The position numbers were made by a program, and so were the translations under genes. Positions 19,608 to 28,607 of a stretch of DNA of 64,000 nucleotides are shown piece by piece (the stretch's first letter is position 1; each line of letters opens with the position of its first letter). Under the pieces are notes generated by a model. That model made no database searches. It saw only the letters and a list, made by a program, of their open reading frames with translations, and was not told the DNA's origin. Where the stretch lies: assembly GCA_947170435.1 (NCBI GenBank), contig CAMVTO010000007.1:1-64000 (forward strand), in the 5' to 3' direction. Source of the stretch: an uncultured Clostridia bacterium. GTDB taxonomy: Bacteria > Bacillota > Clostridia > Oscillospirales > Oscillospiraceae.

Positions 19608-20807
19608 ATGTTTATCGGCTTTTTCTATCTGCTGCGCGCCCATGGCTTCGGCGTGTCCGTCAACGAGTGGATGACGCTGACCGAGGCGCTGACGCTGGAC
19701 CTCCAGCACACCAGCCTGACGGGGTTTTATCAGCTCTGCCGGGCGGTGCTGGTGCACAGCGAGGCGGATTACGACAAATTTGATAAGGTGTTCCTCGAGT
19801 ACTTTGACGGCATTCCCTTTGAGGACGAGCTGCCCGACGAGCTGCTGCGCTGGCTCGATCACCCGGAGCAGATGCTGGCGGACTACCGCGCGTTTCTGCA
19901 AACGCAGGGCTACGACGAAAAGAGCATCGACGAGATCCTCAGAATGTTTGAAGAGCGTCTCAAGGAGCAGAAGGAGGAGCACAACGGCGGCTCCTACTGG
20001 ATCGGCACGGGCGGCTTTTCCAACTTCGGCCACAGCGGACATGCGCCGCAGGGCATCCGCGTCGGCGGCGTGAGCCGGCACCGCCGCGCGTTTCAGGTGG
20101 CGGGGGAGCGCCGGTTCCGCGACTTTCGCAAGGACAATATCCTCGATATCCGCCAGTTCCAAATGGCGTTTCGCCTGCTGCGGCAGTATTCCGACCAGAG
20201 CCTCGGCGACAAGACCGAGTTCGACGTGGACGGCACCATTCGCGAGACCTGCGACAACGCCGGCACGCTCAAAATCCAGTACAAACGTCCTCGCCGCAAC
20301 ACGGTCAAGGTGCTGATGCTGATGGACTCCGGCGGCTCGATGGAATACTGGTCGCGGCTTTGCTCCATGCTCTTTCAGGCGGCGGAGCGGGCGAATCAGT
20401 TCAAAGAGCTGCACGTCTACTACTTCCACAACTGCATCTATTCGTCGGTTTACACCGATCCGCGCATGTACCGCGCCCACGCGGTGCCGACGGAGTGGCT
20501 GCTCAACAACTTCGGCAGCGAGTATAAGGTCATCCTCGTCGGCGACGCGCTGATGGATATGTATGAGCTGACCGGCAAGCGCTGGTTCTACGGTGCGACA
20601 CAGGAGCAGGCGCTTTCGGGCTACGACTGGCTCAAGCGCTTCCGTGAGCAGTATGACCATCTGGTGTGGCTCAACCCGGAGGGGGAGCCGTCGTGGGGCC
20701 CGTATTGGGGACAGAGCTATGGCGTGATCCAAAAGCTCATTGACATGTACCCGCTGAGCGTGGACGGCTTGGAGCAGTCCATGAAAAAGCTGCTGGTGAA
20801 CCGCTAG
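19608..20807 (+). CDS. CoxE-like VWA domain protein
   Basis: A 399-residue soluble protein with an N-terminal helical region (about 1-230) and a C-terminal von Willebrand A-like domain. The metal-site motif is MDSGGSM near residue 240: the standard D-x-S-x-S has Gly at the middle position, as in other CoxE-type proteins. These proteins normally work with a MoxR-type AAA ATPase as cofactor-insertion or complex-remodelling chaperones. No such ATPase gene is adjacent here, so the partner must be elsewhere if the pairing holds. The ATG at 19608 is chosen for its AAGGGAG site and its promoter. Target unknown. Confidence 0.8.
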   Translation: MFIGFFYLLRAHGFGVSVNEWMTLTEALTLDLQHTSLTGFYQLCRAVLVHSEADYDKFDKVFLEYFDGIPFEDELPDELLRWLDHPEQMLADYRAFLQTQGYDEKSIDEILRMFEERLKEQKEEHNGGSYWIGTGGFSNFGHSGHAPQGIRVGGVSRHRRAFQVAGERRFRDFRKDNILDIRQFQMAFRLLRQYSDQSLGDKTEFDVDGTIRETCDNAGTLKIQYKRPRRNTVKVLMLMDSGGSMEYWSRLCSMLFQAAERANQFKELHVYYFHNCIYSSVYTDPRMYRAHAVPTEWLLNNFGSEYKVILVGDALMDMYELTGKRWFYGATQEQALSGYDWLKRFREQYDHLVWLNPEGEPSWGPYWGQSYGVIQKLIDMYPLSVDGLEQSMKKLLVNR

Positions 20808-20838
20808 GGTGCCGCGGGCATAAAATGGCGCGGGAGGC

Positions 20839-20867
20839 TTGCAATTCCTCTCGTCATACAGTATAAT
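20839..20867 (+). promoter_or_regulatory. Promoter of the serine acetyltransferase gene
   Basis: TTGCAA, 17-nt spacer, TATAAT, directly after the VWA stop codon; the leader to ATG 20903 is about 30 nt. Confidence 0.8.
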
Positions 20868-20902
20868 CTGCCAGGACTCTGAACGTTTTGGAGGCATTTG
20901 AT

Positions 20903-21772
20903 ATGGATAAAAACAAGCGCAGCGAGATCATTCGCGCGTCCGCGCTGACGATGGCGGGGCAGTACAACGCCGCGACGCTGCCGATGTACGGCGACGCGCT
21001 GCGCCTGCCCAACCGCAAGGCGATCATTGAGATCATTCGGCTGTTTCAGAAGCTCCTGTTCCCGGTCTACTACGGGGAAAAGCACCTCCTGAAGCTGCCG
21101 CCGGAGCAGTACAGCGCGCTGCTGATGGAGCAGATCTTTGACGCGCTCTCGGCGCAGATCGCGCAGACCATGGACGACGACCGCGCGCGGGATGTCACCG
21201 GCGAGCTGCTGACGCGGATGCCGGAGCTTCAGCGGATGCTGCAAAAGGATCTGGAGGCGTTCTTCGAGGGCGATCCCGCCGCCCACAACCGCGAGGAGGT
21301 CGTGCTCTCGTACCCTGGCTTTTTTGCCATCTTCATCTATCGCATCGCCCATGAGCTGTACGTCCGTGACGTGCCGATGATCCCCCGCATTATGACGGAG
21401 TATGCCCATGCGGGCACCGGCATCGACATCAACCCCGGCGCCACCGTTGGCGAGTATTTCTTCATCGACCACGGCACCGGCATCGTCATCGGCGAGACGA
21501 GCATCATCGGCAATCACGTCAAGATCTATCAGGGCGTGACGCTCGGCGCCTTCTCGCCCGCGGGAATGCAGAGCGTGCCCGGCGAGCGCCGCCACCCGAA
21601 GGTCGGCGACAACGTGACGATCTACGCGGGAGCGACGCTCCTCGGCGGCGCGACGGAGATCGGCGACAACGTGGTGATCGGCGCAAACGCGTTCGTCACC
21701 ACCTCGGTGGAGCCGAACACGACGGTTTCCATCAAAAAACCGGAGATGACCTTCCGGGGCAAAAAGGGATAA
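20903..21772 (+). CDS. Serine O-acetyltransferase (EpsC/CysE type)
   Basis: A 289-residue enzyme predicted to acetylate L-serine with acetyl-CoA, the first step of cysteine synthesis. The N-terminal helical domain is followed by left-handed beta-helix hexapeptide repeats (about 170-280), including GIDINPGATVG, FIDHGTGIVIGE and GVTLGAFS, with the conserved catalytic histidine in DHGTG. The length and the long N-terminal region match the EpsC subgroup. ATG 20903 has GGAGG 8 nt upstream; an upstream TTG at 20888 overlaps that site and is unlikely. It is transcribed alone from its own promoter and ended by a strong hairpin. No cysteine synthase lies next to it. Confidence 0.92.
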   Translation: MDKNKRSEIIRASALTMAGQYNAATLPMYGDALRLPNRKAIIEIIRLFQKLLFPVYYGEKHLLKLPPEQYSALLMEQIFDALSAQIAQTMDDDRARDVTGELLTRMPELQRMLQKDLEAFFEGDPAAHNREEVVLSYPGFFAIFIYRIAHELYVRDVPMIPRIMTEYAHAGTGIDINPGATVGEYFFIDHGTGIVIGETSIIGNHVKIYQGVTLGAFSPAGMQSVPGERRHPKVGDNVTIYAGATLLGGATEIGDNVVIGANAFVTTSVEPNTTVSIKKPEMTFRGKKG

Positions 21773-21774
21773 AA

Positions 21775-21820
21775 AAGGAAGCGGTCGGCACATGCGAAGG
21801 TGCCGGCCGCTTCCTTTCTG
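21775..21820. terminator. Intrinsic terminator after the serine acetyltransferase gene
   Basis: A 17-bp stem (21775-21791 with 21800-21816, one G-T pair) flanked by A- and T-runs; it also lies downstream of the convergent deaminase gene. Confidence 0.85.
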
Positions 21821-21882
21821 TTGCGGAGACACGATGCCGGGGCTGCGGTATCTGGGCGGGAAGCCGTGAACAGAGGGCAAGA

Positions 21883-23238
21883 TCACAAAGCGAGATATTC
21901 TCTGCACGCCTTGTCCGCGCGACGCGCGAGCGTTTCCTCGTCCACGGTTTTGAGCCGCCCGTGCTCCACGACCACCTTGCCGTTGACGACGGTGGTATCC
22001 ACCGCGCCGCGGAGGCCCACGGTCGCGAGCACGGACTTGGGATCGTACAGCGAACCCGTCAGTTCCAGGCGCCGCGCGTCTACGAGGAAGAGGTCGCAGC
22101 ACTTGCCGGCCGCGAGCTGACCGATGTCGTCGCGCCCCAGCAGCCGCGCGCTGCCGCGCGTCGCCAGCTTCAGAATCTCATAGCCGGACGGCGCGTCATG
22201 GCTCGCGTAGAGCCGGTGGAGCAAAAACGCCACGCGCAGCTCCTCCATGAGGCTCGAACCGTCGTTGGACGCGGAGCCGTCCACCGCGAGGCCGACCGGC
22301 ACGCCGAGGCGCAGCATCTCCGGCACGCGCGCCACGCCGGAGGCGAGCTTCATGTTGGAGATGGGGCAGTGGGCGACGCCGGTGCCGGTGTCCGCGAGGA
22401 GCTTCAATTCCGCGTCGTTGAAGTGGATGCCGTGGGCGTACCACACGTCGTCGCCGAGCCAGCCCAGCCGCTCCATGTACGCAAGCGGGCGCACGCCCTC
22501 GCGCGCGAGCATATAACGCTCCTCATCCTTCGTCTCGCACAGATGCGTGTGCAGCCGCACATGATACTGCCGCGCCAGCACCGCGCTCTCGCGGAGCAGG
22601 TCGGCGGAGACAGAGAACGGCGAGCACGGCGCGAGCGCCACGCGATGCATGGCGTAGGGCGCGGGATCGTGGAAGCGCTCGATGGCGTCGGCGCTCTCGC
22701 GCAGGATCTCATCCACCGTCTGCACCACGCTGTCGGGCGGCAGCCCGCCGTCCTTAACGGAGAGATCCATGCTCCCGCGGGAGGCGTGGAAGCGCATCCC
22801 CAGCTCGTCCGCCGCCGCGAACTGCGCCCCCAGCAGATCGCCGCTTCCGCGGGGGAAGACGTAGTGGTGGTCAAAGCAGGTGGTGCAGCCGTGCTTTAAT
22901 AATTCGCCCATACCCACGAGCGACGCAAAACGGACATAGTCCGTTTTGAGATTTTTCCAAATCTCGTAGAGCGTTTTGAGCCAGTCGAACAGCTCCATGT
23001 TCTGCACCTCCGGCAGGTTGCGGGAGAACATCTGATACAGGTGGTGGTGCGTATTGACGAGGCCGGGATAGCAGAGCATGTGCGATGCGTCGATGACCGT
23101 ATCCGCCGATTGCGGCAGGGCCGCTCCGATGGCACGAATGACGCCGTCCTCGGCGTACAGGTCGACGCCCTCATACACGGTGTCGGCGTCGTCGCAGGAG
23201 ACGAGGGTGCGGATATTTTGAATGAGCAATGATTTCAT
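21883..23238 (-). CDS. 8-oxoguanine deaminase-like amidohydrolase
   Basis: A 451-residue metal-dependent amidohydrolase of the cytosine/guanine deaminase group. The first metal motif is NTHHHLYQ (His64 and His66), followed by LHTHLCET, YAHGIHF and DGSASND. NTHHHLYQ and the downstream RNLPEVQNMELFDWL segment closely resemble the 8-oxoguanine deaminase family, which turns 8-oxoguanine into urate; guanine or isoguanine deamination cannot be excluded. ATG 23238 has GGGAGAAG upstream. It is the last gene of the purine-importer operon, so its product would feed urate or oxypurine to the ygeW-ygfK-ssnA genes next door. Confidence 0.82.
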   Translation of the reverse strand: MKSLLIQNIRTLVSCDDADTVYEGVDLYAEDGVIRAIGAALPQSADTVIDASHMLCYPGLVNTHHHLYQMFSRNLPEVQNMELFDWLKTLYEIWKNLKTDYVRFASLVGMGELLKHGCTTCFDHHYVFPRGSGDLLGAQFAAADELGMRFHASRGSMDLSVKDGGLPPDSVVQTVDEILRESADAIERFHDPAPYAMHRVALAPCSPFSVSADLLRESAVLARQYHVRLHTHLCETKDEERYMLAREGVRPLAYMERLGWLGDDVWYAHGIHFNDAELKLLADTGTGVAHCPISNMKLASGVARVPEMLRLGVPVGLAVDGSASNDGSSLMEELRVAFLLHRLYASHDAPSGYEILKLATRGSARLLGRDDIGQLAAGKCCDLFLVDARRLELTGSLYDPKSVLATVGLRGAVDTTVVNGKVVVEHGRLKTVDEETLARRADKACREYLAL

Positions 23239-23255
23239 AATCTTCTCCCGAAACA

Positions 23256-23281
23256 GGAAAAGCGGCTTGCGCCGCTTTTCC
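23256..23281 (-). promoter_or_regulatory. Hairpin in the permease-deaminase spacer
   Basis: An 11-bp perfect stem GGAAAAGCGGC/GCCGCTTTTCC sits just before the deaminase ribosome-binding site. The 134-nt spacer also holds CTGGTC/GACCAG and GAGT/ACTC inverted repeats. Only a poor T-run follows, so it may be an attenuator or stability hairpin rather than a full terminator. No known riboswitch class was recognised. Confidence 0.5.
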
Positions 23282-23372
23282 TTTCGTGTACTAATTTGCA
23301 TAGGGTTCTGGTCGGGCTGACCAGGCAGTGCAAGCGCTGAGTGAAAGACTCGGATTTGCCCGTCCGGCAGGA

Positions 23373-24359
23373 CTATCTCTCTTCTCTGAAATAGCTCAAG
23401 CCCAGACTCGCCGGGGGCTGATTCTCGCGCTTCTTGCGCAGCGATACGATGATCAGCACGATCAGCGTGATGAGGTAGGGCAGCATCTTGAACAGCTCCA
23501 GCGTCCTGCGGGAGAGGCCGGGGATGTAGAGGTACGCCCAGTACACGAAGCCGAACAGGTACGAGCCCCAGATCGCGTTGATGGGCTTCCAGGTGGCGAA
23601 GATGACCAGTGCCACGGCGAGCCAGCCGAGGCCCTCGATCGTGCCGTCGTTGGCCCAGGTGCCCTTGATGTAGTCCATCGTGTAGAACAGTCCGCCGAGA
23701 CCCGCGATCGCCGCGCCGACGGTGATGGAGATGTACTTGTACTTCGTGACGTTGATGCCCGCGGCGTCCGCAGTGCCGGGATTCTCACCCACGGCGCGGA
23801 GATTCAGACCCGTGCGCGTGCGGTTTAAGAAGTAGCGCATGGCGATGGCGAGCGCGATGGCGAGATACGCCATGAAGCCGTGGGCGAAGAACAGCTTGCC
23901 GAGGGTGCCCATGTAGCCGAGCTTCGTGTAGGCGATGTACGCGCTGGAGGTGACCGGCACGCTGATCTGGCCGACGCCGCCGGCCAGCGTGTTGAGGCTC
24001 GCGCCGAAGAAGTTGGCGACGCCGCCGCCGAAGATGGTCAGCGTCAGTCCCGTGACGTTCTGGTTCGCGCGCAGCGTGATGGTCAAAAACGCATAGATGA
24101 GGCCGCCGAGCGCCGCGAAGATCATCGAGCAGAGGAAGCTGAGGATCAGGCCCACGACGGGGGACTGTCCGCCGCCGAGCTCATAGTAGAACGCCGCGAT
24201 CATGCCGCCGATGCCGCCGAGGTACATGATGCCCGGAATACCGAGGTTGAGGTTGCCCGCCTTTTCAATCAGAATCTCACCGATGGCGCCGAGCATGATG
24301 ACCGTGCCGAACGCGATGGCGGAGTTGATGAGAGCCAGCAGTTGGTCTTGCGTCAGCAT
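23373..24359 (-). CDS. Nucleoside/purine-type ABC transporter permease (second)
   Basis: A 328-residue polytopic membrane protein of the BPD_transp_2 family used with BMP-type binding proteins. About eight to nine hydrophobic helices are visible, along with the family segment GENPGTADAAGINV (cytoplasmic coupling region). The ATG at 24359 shares an A with the stop of the upstream permease (TGATG overlap), so translation is coupled; a GTG one codon upstream is the alternative. With the other permease, the ATPase and the lipoprotein it forms one importer. Location beside purine-breakdown genes suggests purine bases or nucleosides as substrate. Confidence 0.92.
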   Translation of the reverse strand: MLTQDQLLALINSAIAFGTVIMLGAIGEILIEKAGNLNLGIPGIMYLGGIGGMIAAFYYELGGGQSPVVGLILSFLCSMIFAALGGLIYAFLTITLRANQNVTGLTLTIFGGGVANFFGASLNTLAGGVGQISVPVTSSAYIAYTKLGYMGTLGKLFFAHGFMAYLAIALAIAMRYFLNRTRTGLNLRAVGENPGTADAAGINVTKYKYISITVGAAIAGLGGLFYTMDYIKGTWANDGTIEGLGWLAVALVIFATWKPINAIWGSYLFGFVYWAYLYIPGLSRRTLELFKMLPYLITLIVLIIVSLRKKRENQPPASLGLSYFREER

Positions 24360-25477
24360 CACTTACCCCTCCTTCCGCTGTTGAAATGTACCGTGTAGTT
24401 GACAAAGAACTCGCTGCCGAGCAGGAAGAACAGGATGATGCCGGTGATCATCTCGCTGACCTCCTGCGAGAGGTTGTAGCTCGACGCAATGGCCTGCGCG
24501 CCCTTCTGGAGGAACACCAGCAGGAACGAGAAGATGACCATGACGACACTGTTGAACTGCGCCAGCCACGCGACGATGATCGCGGTAAATCCGCGGCCGC
24601 CGGCGGTGGAGGTGGAGATGGTGTGGCTCGCGCCGGAGACGGCGACGAAGCCCGCAAGACCGCAGATCGCGCCGGAGAGGATGATCGTGCGGACGTAGGC
24701 GCGGTTGACGCGGATGCCCGCGTAGCGCGCGGTATTTTCGCTGTCGCCGATGACGGCGATCTCATAGCCGTGCTTGGACTTGTTCATGTACAGGTACATG
24801 ATGACCGTCACCGTGAGCACGATGATGACGTTCCAGCCGAAGTCCTTGTTGTAACCCTCGGAGAGGAGGTTCGGCAGCCAGCCCTGCTTGTGCTGGGAGT
24901 TGATGACGCCCACGCTGTTCGAGCCGAACGGGTTTTCCCACAGCGCCACAAAGTAGCTCGTGAGCTGGATGGCGATGTAGTTCATCATCAGCGTGAAGAG
25001 CGTCTCGTTGGTGTTCCAGCGTGCCTTGAACACGCCGGGGAAGAAGCCCCAGATACCGCCGGCGACGAGGCTCGCGCAGATCATCACGAGCAGCAGCACC
25101 GGTGTGGGGAGCGCTTTTAAGTAGATCATGCACGCCGCCGAAGCGATCGCGCCGACGAGGATCTGACCCTCGGCGCCGATGTTCCAGAAGCGCATCTTGA
25201 ACGCGGGGGCGAGGCCGACGGCGATGCACAGCAGCGTCATCGCGTCGCGCACCGTGACCCACGCGCGCTTGCTGGTGCCGAGCGCGCCGTCGAACATCGT
25301 GGCGAACACCGCCGCGGGGTTGAGGCCGGAGACCATCACGATCACGATGCCGCTGACGATCAGGCTCAGCAGCAGCGCGATCACGCGGATGCCCCAGGAT
25401 TTCCAGGCGGGCAGCAGCTCGCCGCGCTTCGCCATGCGGAGCAGAGGCTCGTGTCCGCTGCGTTCGGGAGTGCTCAT
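24359..25477 (-). CDS. Nucleoside/purine-type ABC transporter permease (first)
   Basis: A 372-residue permease with a short basic N-terminal tail, then about ten hydrophobic segments. It includes FWNIGAEGQILVGA, a strongly conserved segment of the YufP/NupP-type nucleoside permeases, and GDSENTARYAGI in the coupling region. ATG 25477 overlaps the stop codon of the ATPase gene (ATGA), and its own stop overlaps the next permease. Partner permeases of this family form a heterodimeric channel. Confidence 0.93.
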   Translation of the reverse strand: MSTPERSGHEPLLRMAKRGELLPAWKSWGIRVIALLLSLIVSGIVIVMVSGLNPAAVFATMFDGALGTSKRAWVTVRDAMTLLCIAVGLAPAFKMRFWNIGAEGQILVGAIASAACMIYLKALPTPVLLLVMICASLVAGGIWGFFPGVFKARWNTNETLFTLMMNYIAIQLTSYFVALWENPFGSNSVGVINSQHKQGWLPNLLSEGYNKDFGWNVIIVLTVTVIMYLYMNKSKHGYEIAVIGDSENTARYAGIRVNRAYVRTIILSGAICGLAGFVAVSGASHTISTSTAGGRGFTAIIVAWLAQFNSVVMVIFSFLLVFLQKGAQAIASSYNLSQEVSEMITGIILFFLLGSEFFVNYTVHFNSGRRGK

Positions 25478-27018
25478 ACGGCCTCCTCCTTTCTGTGCTG
25501 TGTCATCAGGAGGCCGACTTCCTCCTTGGTGATCCTGCGGGCGTCCACCACGCCGGAGACCTGTCCGCCGCAGAGCACGACCAGCCGGTCGCACAGCTCC
25601 AGCAGCACGTCGAGGTCTTCGCCGACGTAGATGACGGCGACGCCCTTCATCTTCTCCTCGGTGAGCAGGTTATAGATCGCGTAGGACGTGTTGATATCGA
25701 GGCCGCGCACGGCGTAGGCGGACATCAGCACCGCCGGCTCCTGCGCGATCTCACGGCCGACGAGCACCTTCTGCACGTTGCCGCCGGACATGCGGCGCAC
25801 GGGGAAGGACGTGCTGGGCGTGACGACCTCCAGCTCCCTCCAGATGTGGTTCGCCAAGTCCTCCGGCCCCTTCTGGTCGACAAAGAGGCCCTTGCCCTTG
25901 CGCCAGGAGCGGAGCATCATGTTGCCCGTCATGCCCATCGTGCCGACAAGGCCCATGCCGAGGCGATCCTCCGGCACGAACGACATGCCGACGCCGGCTT
26001 TCTTGATGTCCAGCGGGTCCATGCCGACGAGGTTTTCGTCCTTGCCGCTGGCGGGGTTGTGGTAGATGATCTCGCCGGAGCGGATGGGGTAGAGCCCCGC
26101 GATGGACTCCAGCAGCTCCTTCTGCCCGCTGCCCGCGACGCCCGCGACGCCGAGGATCTCACCGCCCATGGCGGTGAAGCTCACATTGTCGAGGCGCTTG
26201 ACGCCCAGCTCGTCGAACACCGTGAGGTTGCGCAGCTCCAGGCGCGGCGAGGGGTTCTTCGGCTCGGGGCGGTCGATGTTCAGCGTGACGCTGTGGCCCA
26301 CCATCATGTCGGTGAGGGATTGCTGGTCGGCGTCCCTGGTCATCACGTCGCCGATGTACTCGCCCTTGCGCAGCACCGCCACGCGGTCGGAGACGTCCAG
26401 CACCTCGTGGAGCTTGTGCGTGATGATGATAAGCGACTTGCCGTCGGCCTTCATCGCGCGCATGATGTCGAACAGCTTGTCGGTCTCCTGCGGCGTGAGC
26501 ACGGCGGTGGGCTCGTCCAGGATGAGGATGTCCGCGCCGCGGTAGAGCACCTTGACGATCTCGACGGTCTGCTTCTGCGACACCGACATGTCGTAGATCT
26601 TCTGGTCGGGCTTGATGTCGAAGCCGTAGCGGTCGCAGATCTCCTTGATCTTCGCGCCGGCGGCCTTGAGGTCGAACTTGCCCTCGCCCTCGAGGCCGAG
26701 GACGATGTTCTCCGTGGCGGTGAACACGTCGACGAGCTTGAAGTGCTGGTGGATCATGCCGATGCCGCAGTCGAACGCGTCCTTGGGCGAGCCGATGGTC
26801 ACCGGCTTGTCGTGGACGTAGATCTGGCCCTCGTCGGGGAAGTAGATGCCCGAGAGCTGATTCATCAGCGTGGTTTTGCCGCTGCCGTTTTCGCCCAGCA
26901 GCGAGAGGATCTCACCCTCATGCAGCTCCAGGTTGATATGGTCGTTGGCGACGACCTTACCGAAGCGCTTGGTGATGTTCTCCATCTTGATGGCGCAAGG
27001 TACAGCCAAAGCAATCAT
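25474..27018 (-). CDS. Nucleoside/purine-type ABC transporter ATP-binding protein (two ATPase domains)
   Basis: A protein of about 514 residues with two ATPase domains in tandem, as in sugar and nucleoside importers. The first has GENGSGKTT and Walker B ILILDEPTAVL. The second has a degenerate Walker A (GVAGSGQKE), the signature MSGGNVQK and AYAVRGLD in place of the usual PTRGLD. This asymmetry is normal for the family. The start at 27018 has GAAAGG directly upstream with tight spacing, so the true start is less certain; an ATG at 26985 has no ribosome-binding site. It is separated from the BMP gene by a hairpin, which would give more binding protein than ATPase. Confidence 0.93.
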   Translation of the reverse strand: MIALAVPCAIKMENITKRFGKVVANDHINLELHEGEILSLLGENGSGKTTLMNQLSGIYFPDEGQIYVHDKPVTIGSPKDAFDCGIGMIHQHFKLVDVFTATENIVLGLEGEGKFDLKAAGAKIKEICDRYGFDIKPDQKIYDMSVSQKQTVEIVKVLYRGADILILDEPTAVLTPQETDKLFDIMRAMKADGKSLIIITHKLHEVLDVSDRVAVLRKGEYIGDVMTRDADQQSLTDMMVGHSVTLNIDRPEPKNPSPRLELRNLTVFDELGVKRLDNVSFTAMGGEILGVAGVAGSGQKELLESIAGLYPIRSGEIIYHNPASGKDENLVGMDPLDIKKAGVGMSFVPEDRLGMGLVGTMGMTGNMMLRSWRKGKGLFVDQKGPEDLANHIWRELEVVTPSTSFPVRRMSGGNVQKVLVGREIAQEPAVLMSAYAVRGLDINTSYAIYNLLTEEKMKGVAVIYVGEDLDVLLELCDRLVVLCGGQVSGVVDARRITKEEVGLLMTQHRKEEAV

Positions 27019-27154
27019 CCTTTCTTTCTGGGATTTCGGAAGAGGCTGCATAAGCCCATTTCTACCGCATCATTCTATCAGAAATCCCGGAGCTTGTAAA
27101 CAACAAACACAAATAATTTTGCATGTTGCCTGAAAATTTGTCAGCCGTGAACAA

Positions 27155-27186
27155 AAAGAAAAGGCTGCCGGAGCAGCCTTTTCTTT
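27155..27186 (-). terminator. Hairpin between BMP lipoprotein and ATPase genes
   Basis: Perfect 14-bp stem AAAGAAAAGGCTGC with a 4-nt loop, followed on the minus strand by a T-rich run. It is probably a partial terminator that sets the ratio of lipoprotein to membrane components. Confidence 0.75.
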
Positions 27187-27193
27187 CATGAGA

Positions 27194-28465
27194 TCAGTTG
27201 AGCTCGGTGATGCCGTCGATGCGAAGCGCGAAGGACGGCGCGGAGATGTACTCGGACTCGTGATAGTAACCGTCCACGATGCCCTCGTTGGTGTCGTTGT
27301 TCCAGTCGCCGTCGGAGTCGAAGGTGAACGCGGAGGTGACGGGCGCGCCGCCGACGGTGAAGGTGCTGGTGTCGAAGACGTGTAGCGTGCCGGCCTTGAT
27401 GGCGGCCTCGGCAGCGTCAACGGCTTCCTTGGTGCCGGGAGCGACCTCGGGCCCGAGCGGGGTGATGGCGACCGCGCCGGCCTCATAGCCCTTGGACCAG
27501 TCGGTGGGGATCTTGCCGCCGTCGAGCATGGTCTGGAACGCCTCGGTGTAGAACACGCTCCAGTCGTTGGTGGAGGAGGTCAGAGCGGCGGTGGGCGCCG
27601 CGGCGAGCATGTCGATGTTGTAACCCACGGAGTAGACCGCCTTGCCGTTGTCCTTGGCGGTCTGGATGGCCTTGGGCGCGCCGGTGGAGTCAGCGTGCTG
27701 ACCGATGATGCAGCAGCCGCGCGCCATCAGCGCCTCGGCGGCCTTGCCCTCGTCCTGAATGTTGAACCAGGAGTTGGTGTACTGCACGTCCATGTGCGCC
27801 TCGGGGACGATGGACTTGATGCCCAGGAAGAAGCCGGTGTAGCCGGAGACCACTTCCGCGTAGGGATACGCGCCGACGTAGCCGATGTACGGGTCGGTGA
27901 CGAGACCCTGATCCATCATTTCCTTGAGCTTGAGACCGGCGACAAGGCCGGAGACGTAGCGGGACTCAAAGGTCATGTTGAACGCGTTGTGGAAGTTGGG
28001 CAGGCCGGACTTGAGCGCGGTGTCGCCGGTCATGGCGACGAACTCCACGTCGGGGGTCTCCTCGGCGGCCTGCTGGCAATAGGTCTGGTGGCCGTAGGAG
28101 TTGGTGATGACGAGGTTGCAGCCCTGCTCGACGCACTCAATGCACTTGTCGTAGCATTCCTCGGATTCGGGGATGTTGTAGAACCACACGAGATCGGCGT
28201 CGGACAGACCGACCGCCGCGGCCGCCTTGCGGATGCCGTCGATATGGGCAAAGGTGTAGCCCTCGTTCTCGTCGCCGACGAGGACAACGCCGACCTTCAG
28301 CTTGCCGCCGGAGGTCTCGGCGGGCGCGGCAGACTCACCGCCGCCGGTGCTGGTTTCCGCGGGCGCGGCCGCTTCGCCGCCGGAGGGGGTAGAACTACCG
28401 CCGCCGCAGGCGACCAGCGCGAGCGTCATGACAAGCGCGAGGAACAATGCAAGGTACTTCTTCAT
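27194..28465 (-). CDS. BMP-family substrate-binding lipoprotein
   Basis: A 423-residue lipoprotein. The signal peptide ends in the lipobox LVAC (Cys20), followed by a Gly/Ser/Ala/Glu-rich linker to about residue 55 and then a BMP/PnrA-type binding domain that delivers ligand to the adjacent importer. The family binds nucleosides, purines or autoinducer-like molecules; context argues for a purine. ATG 28465 follows GGAAAGGAG. It is the first gene of the importer-deaminase operon, with its own promoter. A cytoplasmic relative of this domain is encoded at 2427-4379. Confidence 0.93.
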   Translation of the reverse strand: MKKYLALFLALVMTLALVACGGGSSTPSGGEAAAPAETSTGGGESAAPAETSGGKLKVGVVLVGDENEGYTFAHIDGIRKAAAAVGLSDADLVWFYNIPESEECYDKCIECVEQGCNLVITNSYGHQTYCQQAAEETPDVEFVAMTGDTALKSGLPNFHNAFNMTFESRYVSGLVAGLKLKEMMDQGLVTDPYIGYVGAYPYAEVVSGYTGFFLGIKSIVPEAHMDVQYTNSWFNIQDEGKAAEALMARGCCIIGQHADSTGAPKAIQTAKDNGKAVYSVGYNIDMLAAAPTAALTSSTNDWSVFYTEAFQTMLDGGKIPTDWSKGYEAGAVAITPLGPEVAPGTKEAVDAAEAAIKAGTLHVFDTSTFTVGGAPVTSAFTFDSDGDWNNDTNEGIVDGYYHESEYISAPSFALRIDGITELN

Positions 28466-28538
28466 AGTTTGTTCTCCTTTCCATATTGATCCCATCTTGT
28501 TTGACCGCCGGCGGGAGCCTGCGGTCCCTGCTTCTTTC

Positions 28539-28567
28539 ATCATAGCGAATTTCGCCGAAAAAGACAA
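28539..28567 (-). promoter_or_regulatory. Promoter of the importer-deaminase operon
   Basis: Minus strand TTGTCT, 17 nt, TATGAT. The AT-rich element at 28571-28597 lies directly upstream of the -35. Confidence 0.7.
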
Positions 28568-28570
28568 GAG

Positions 28571-28597
28571 CAAAAACGAAATTTTTGTATGATTTGC
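28571..28597 (-). promoter_or_regulatory. AT-rich upstream element (importer operon)
   Basis: On the minus strand this starts GCAAATCATACAAAAATTT and ends TTTTTG. Similar GCAA...TTTTTG blocks precede the ygeY and ssnA -35 boxes. Could be a shared operator or an UP element. Confidence 0.4.
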
Positions 28598-28607
28598 AAA
28601 AGATTTT

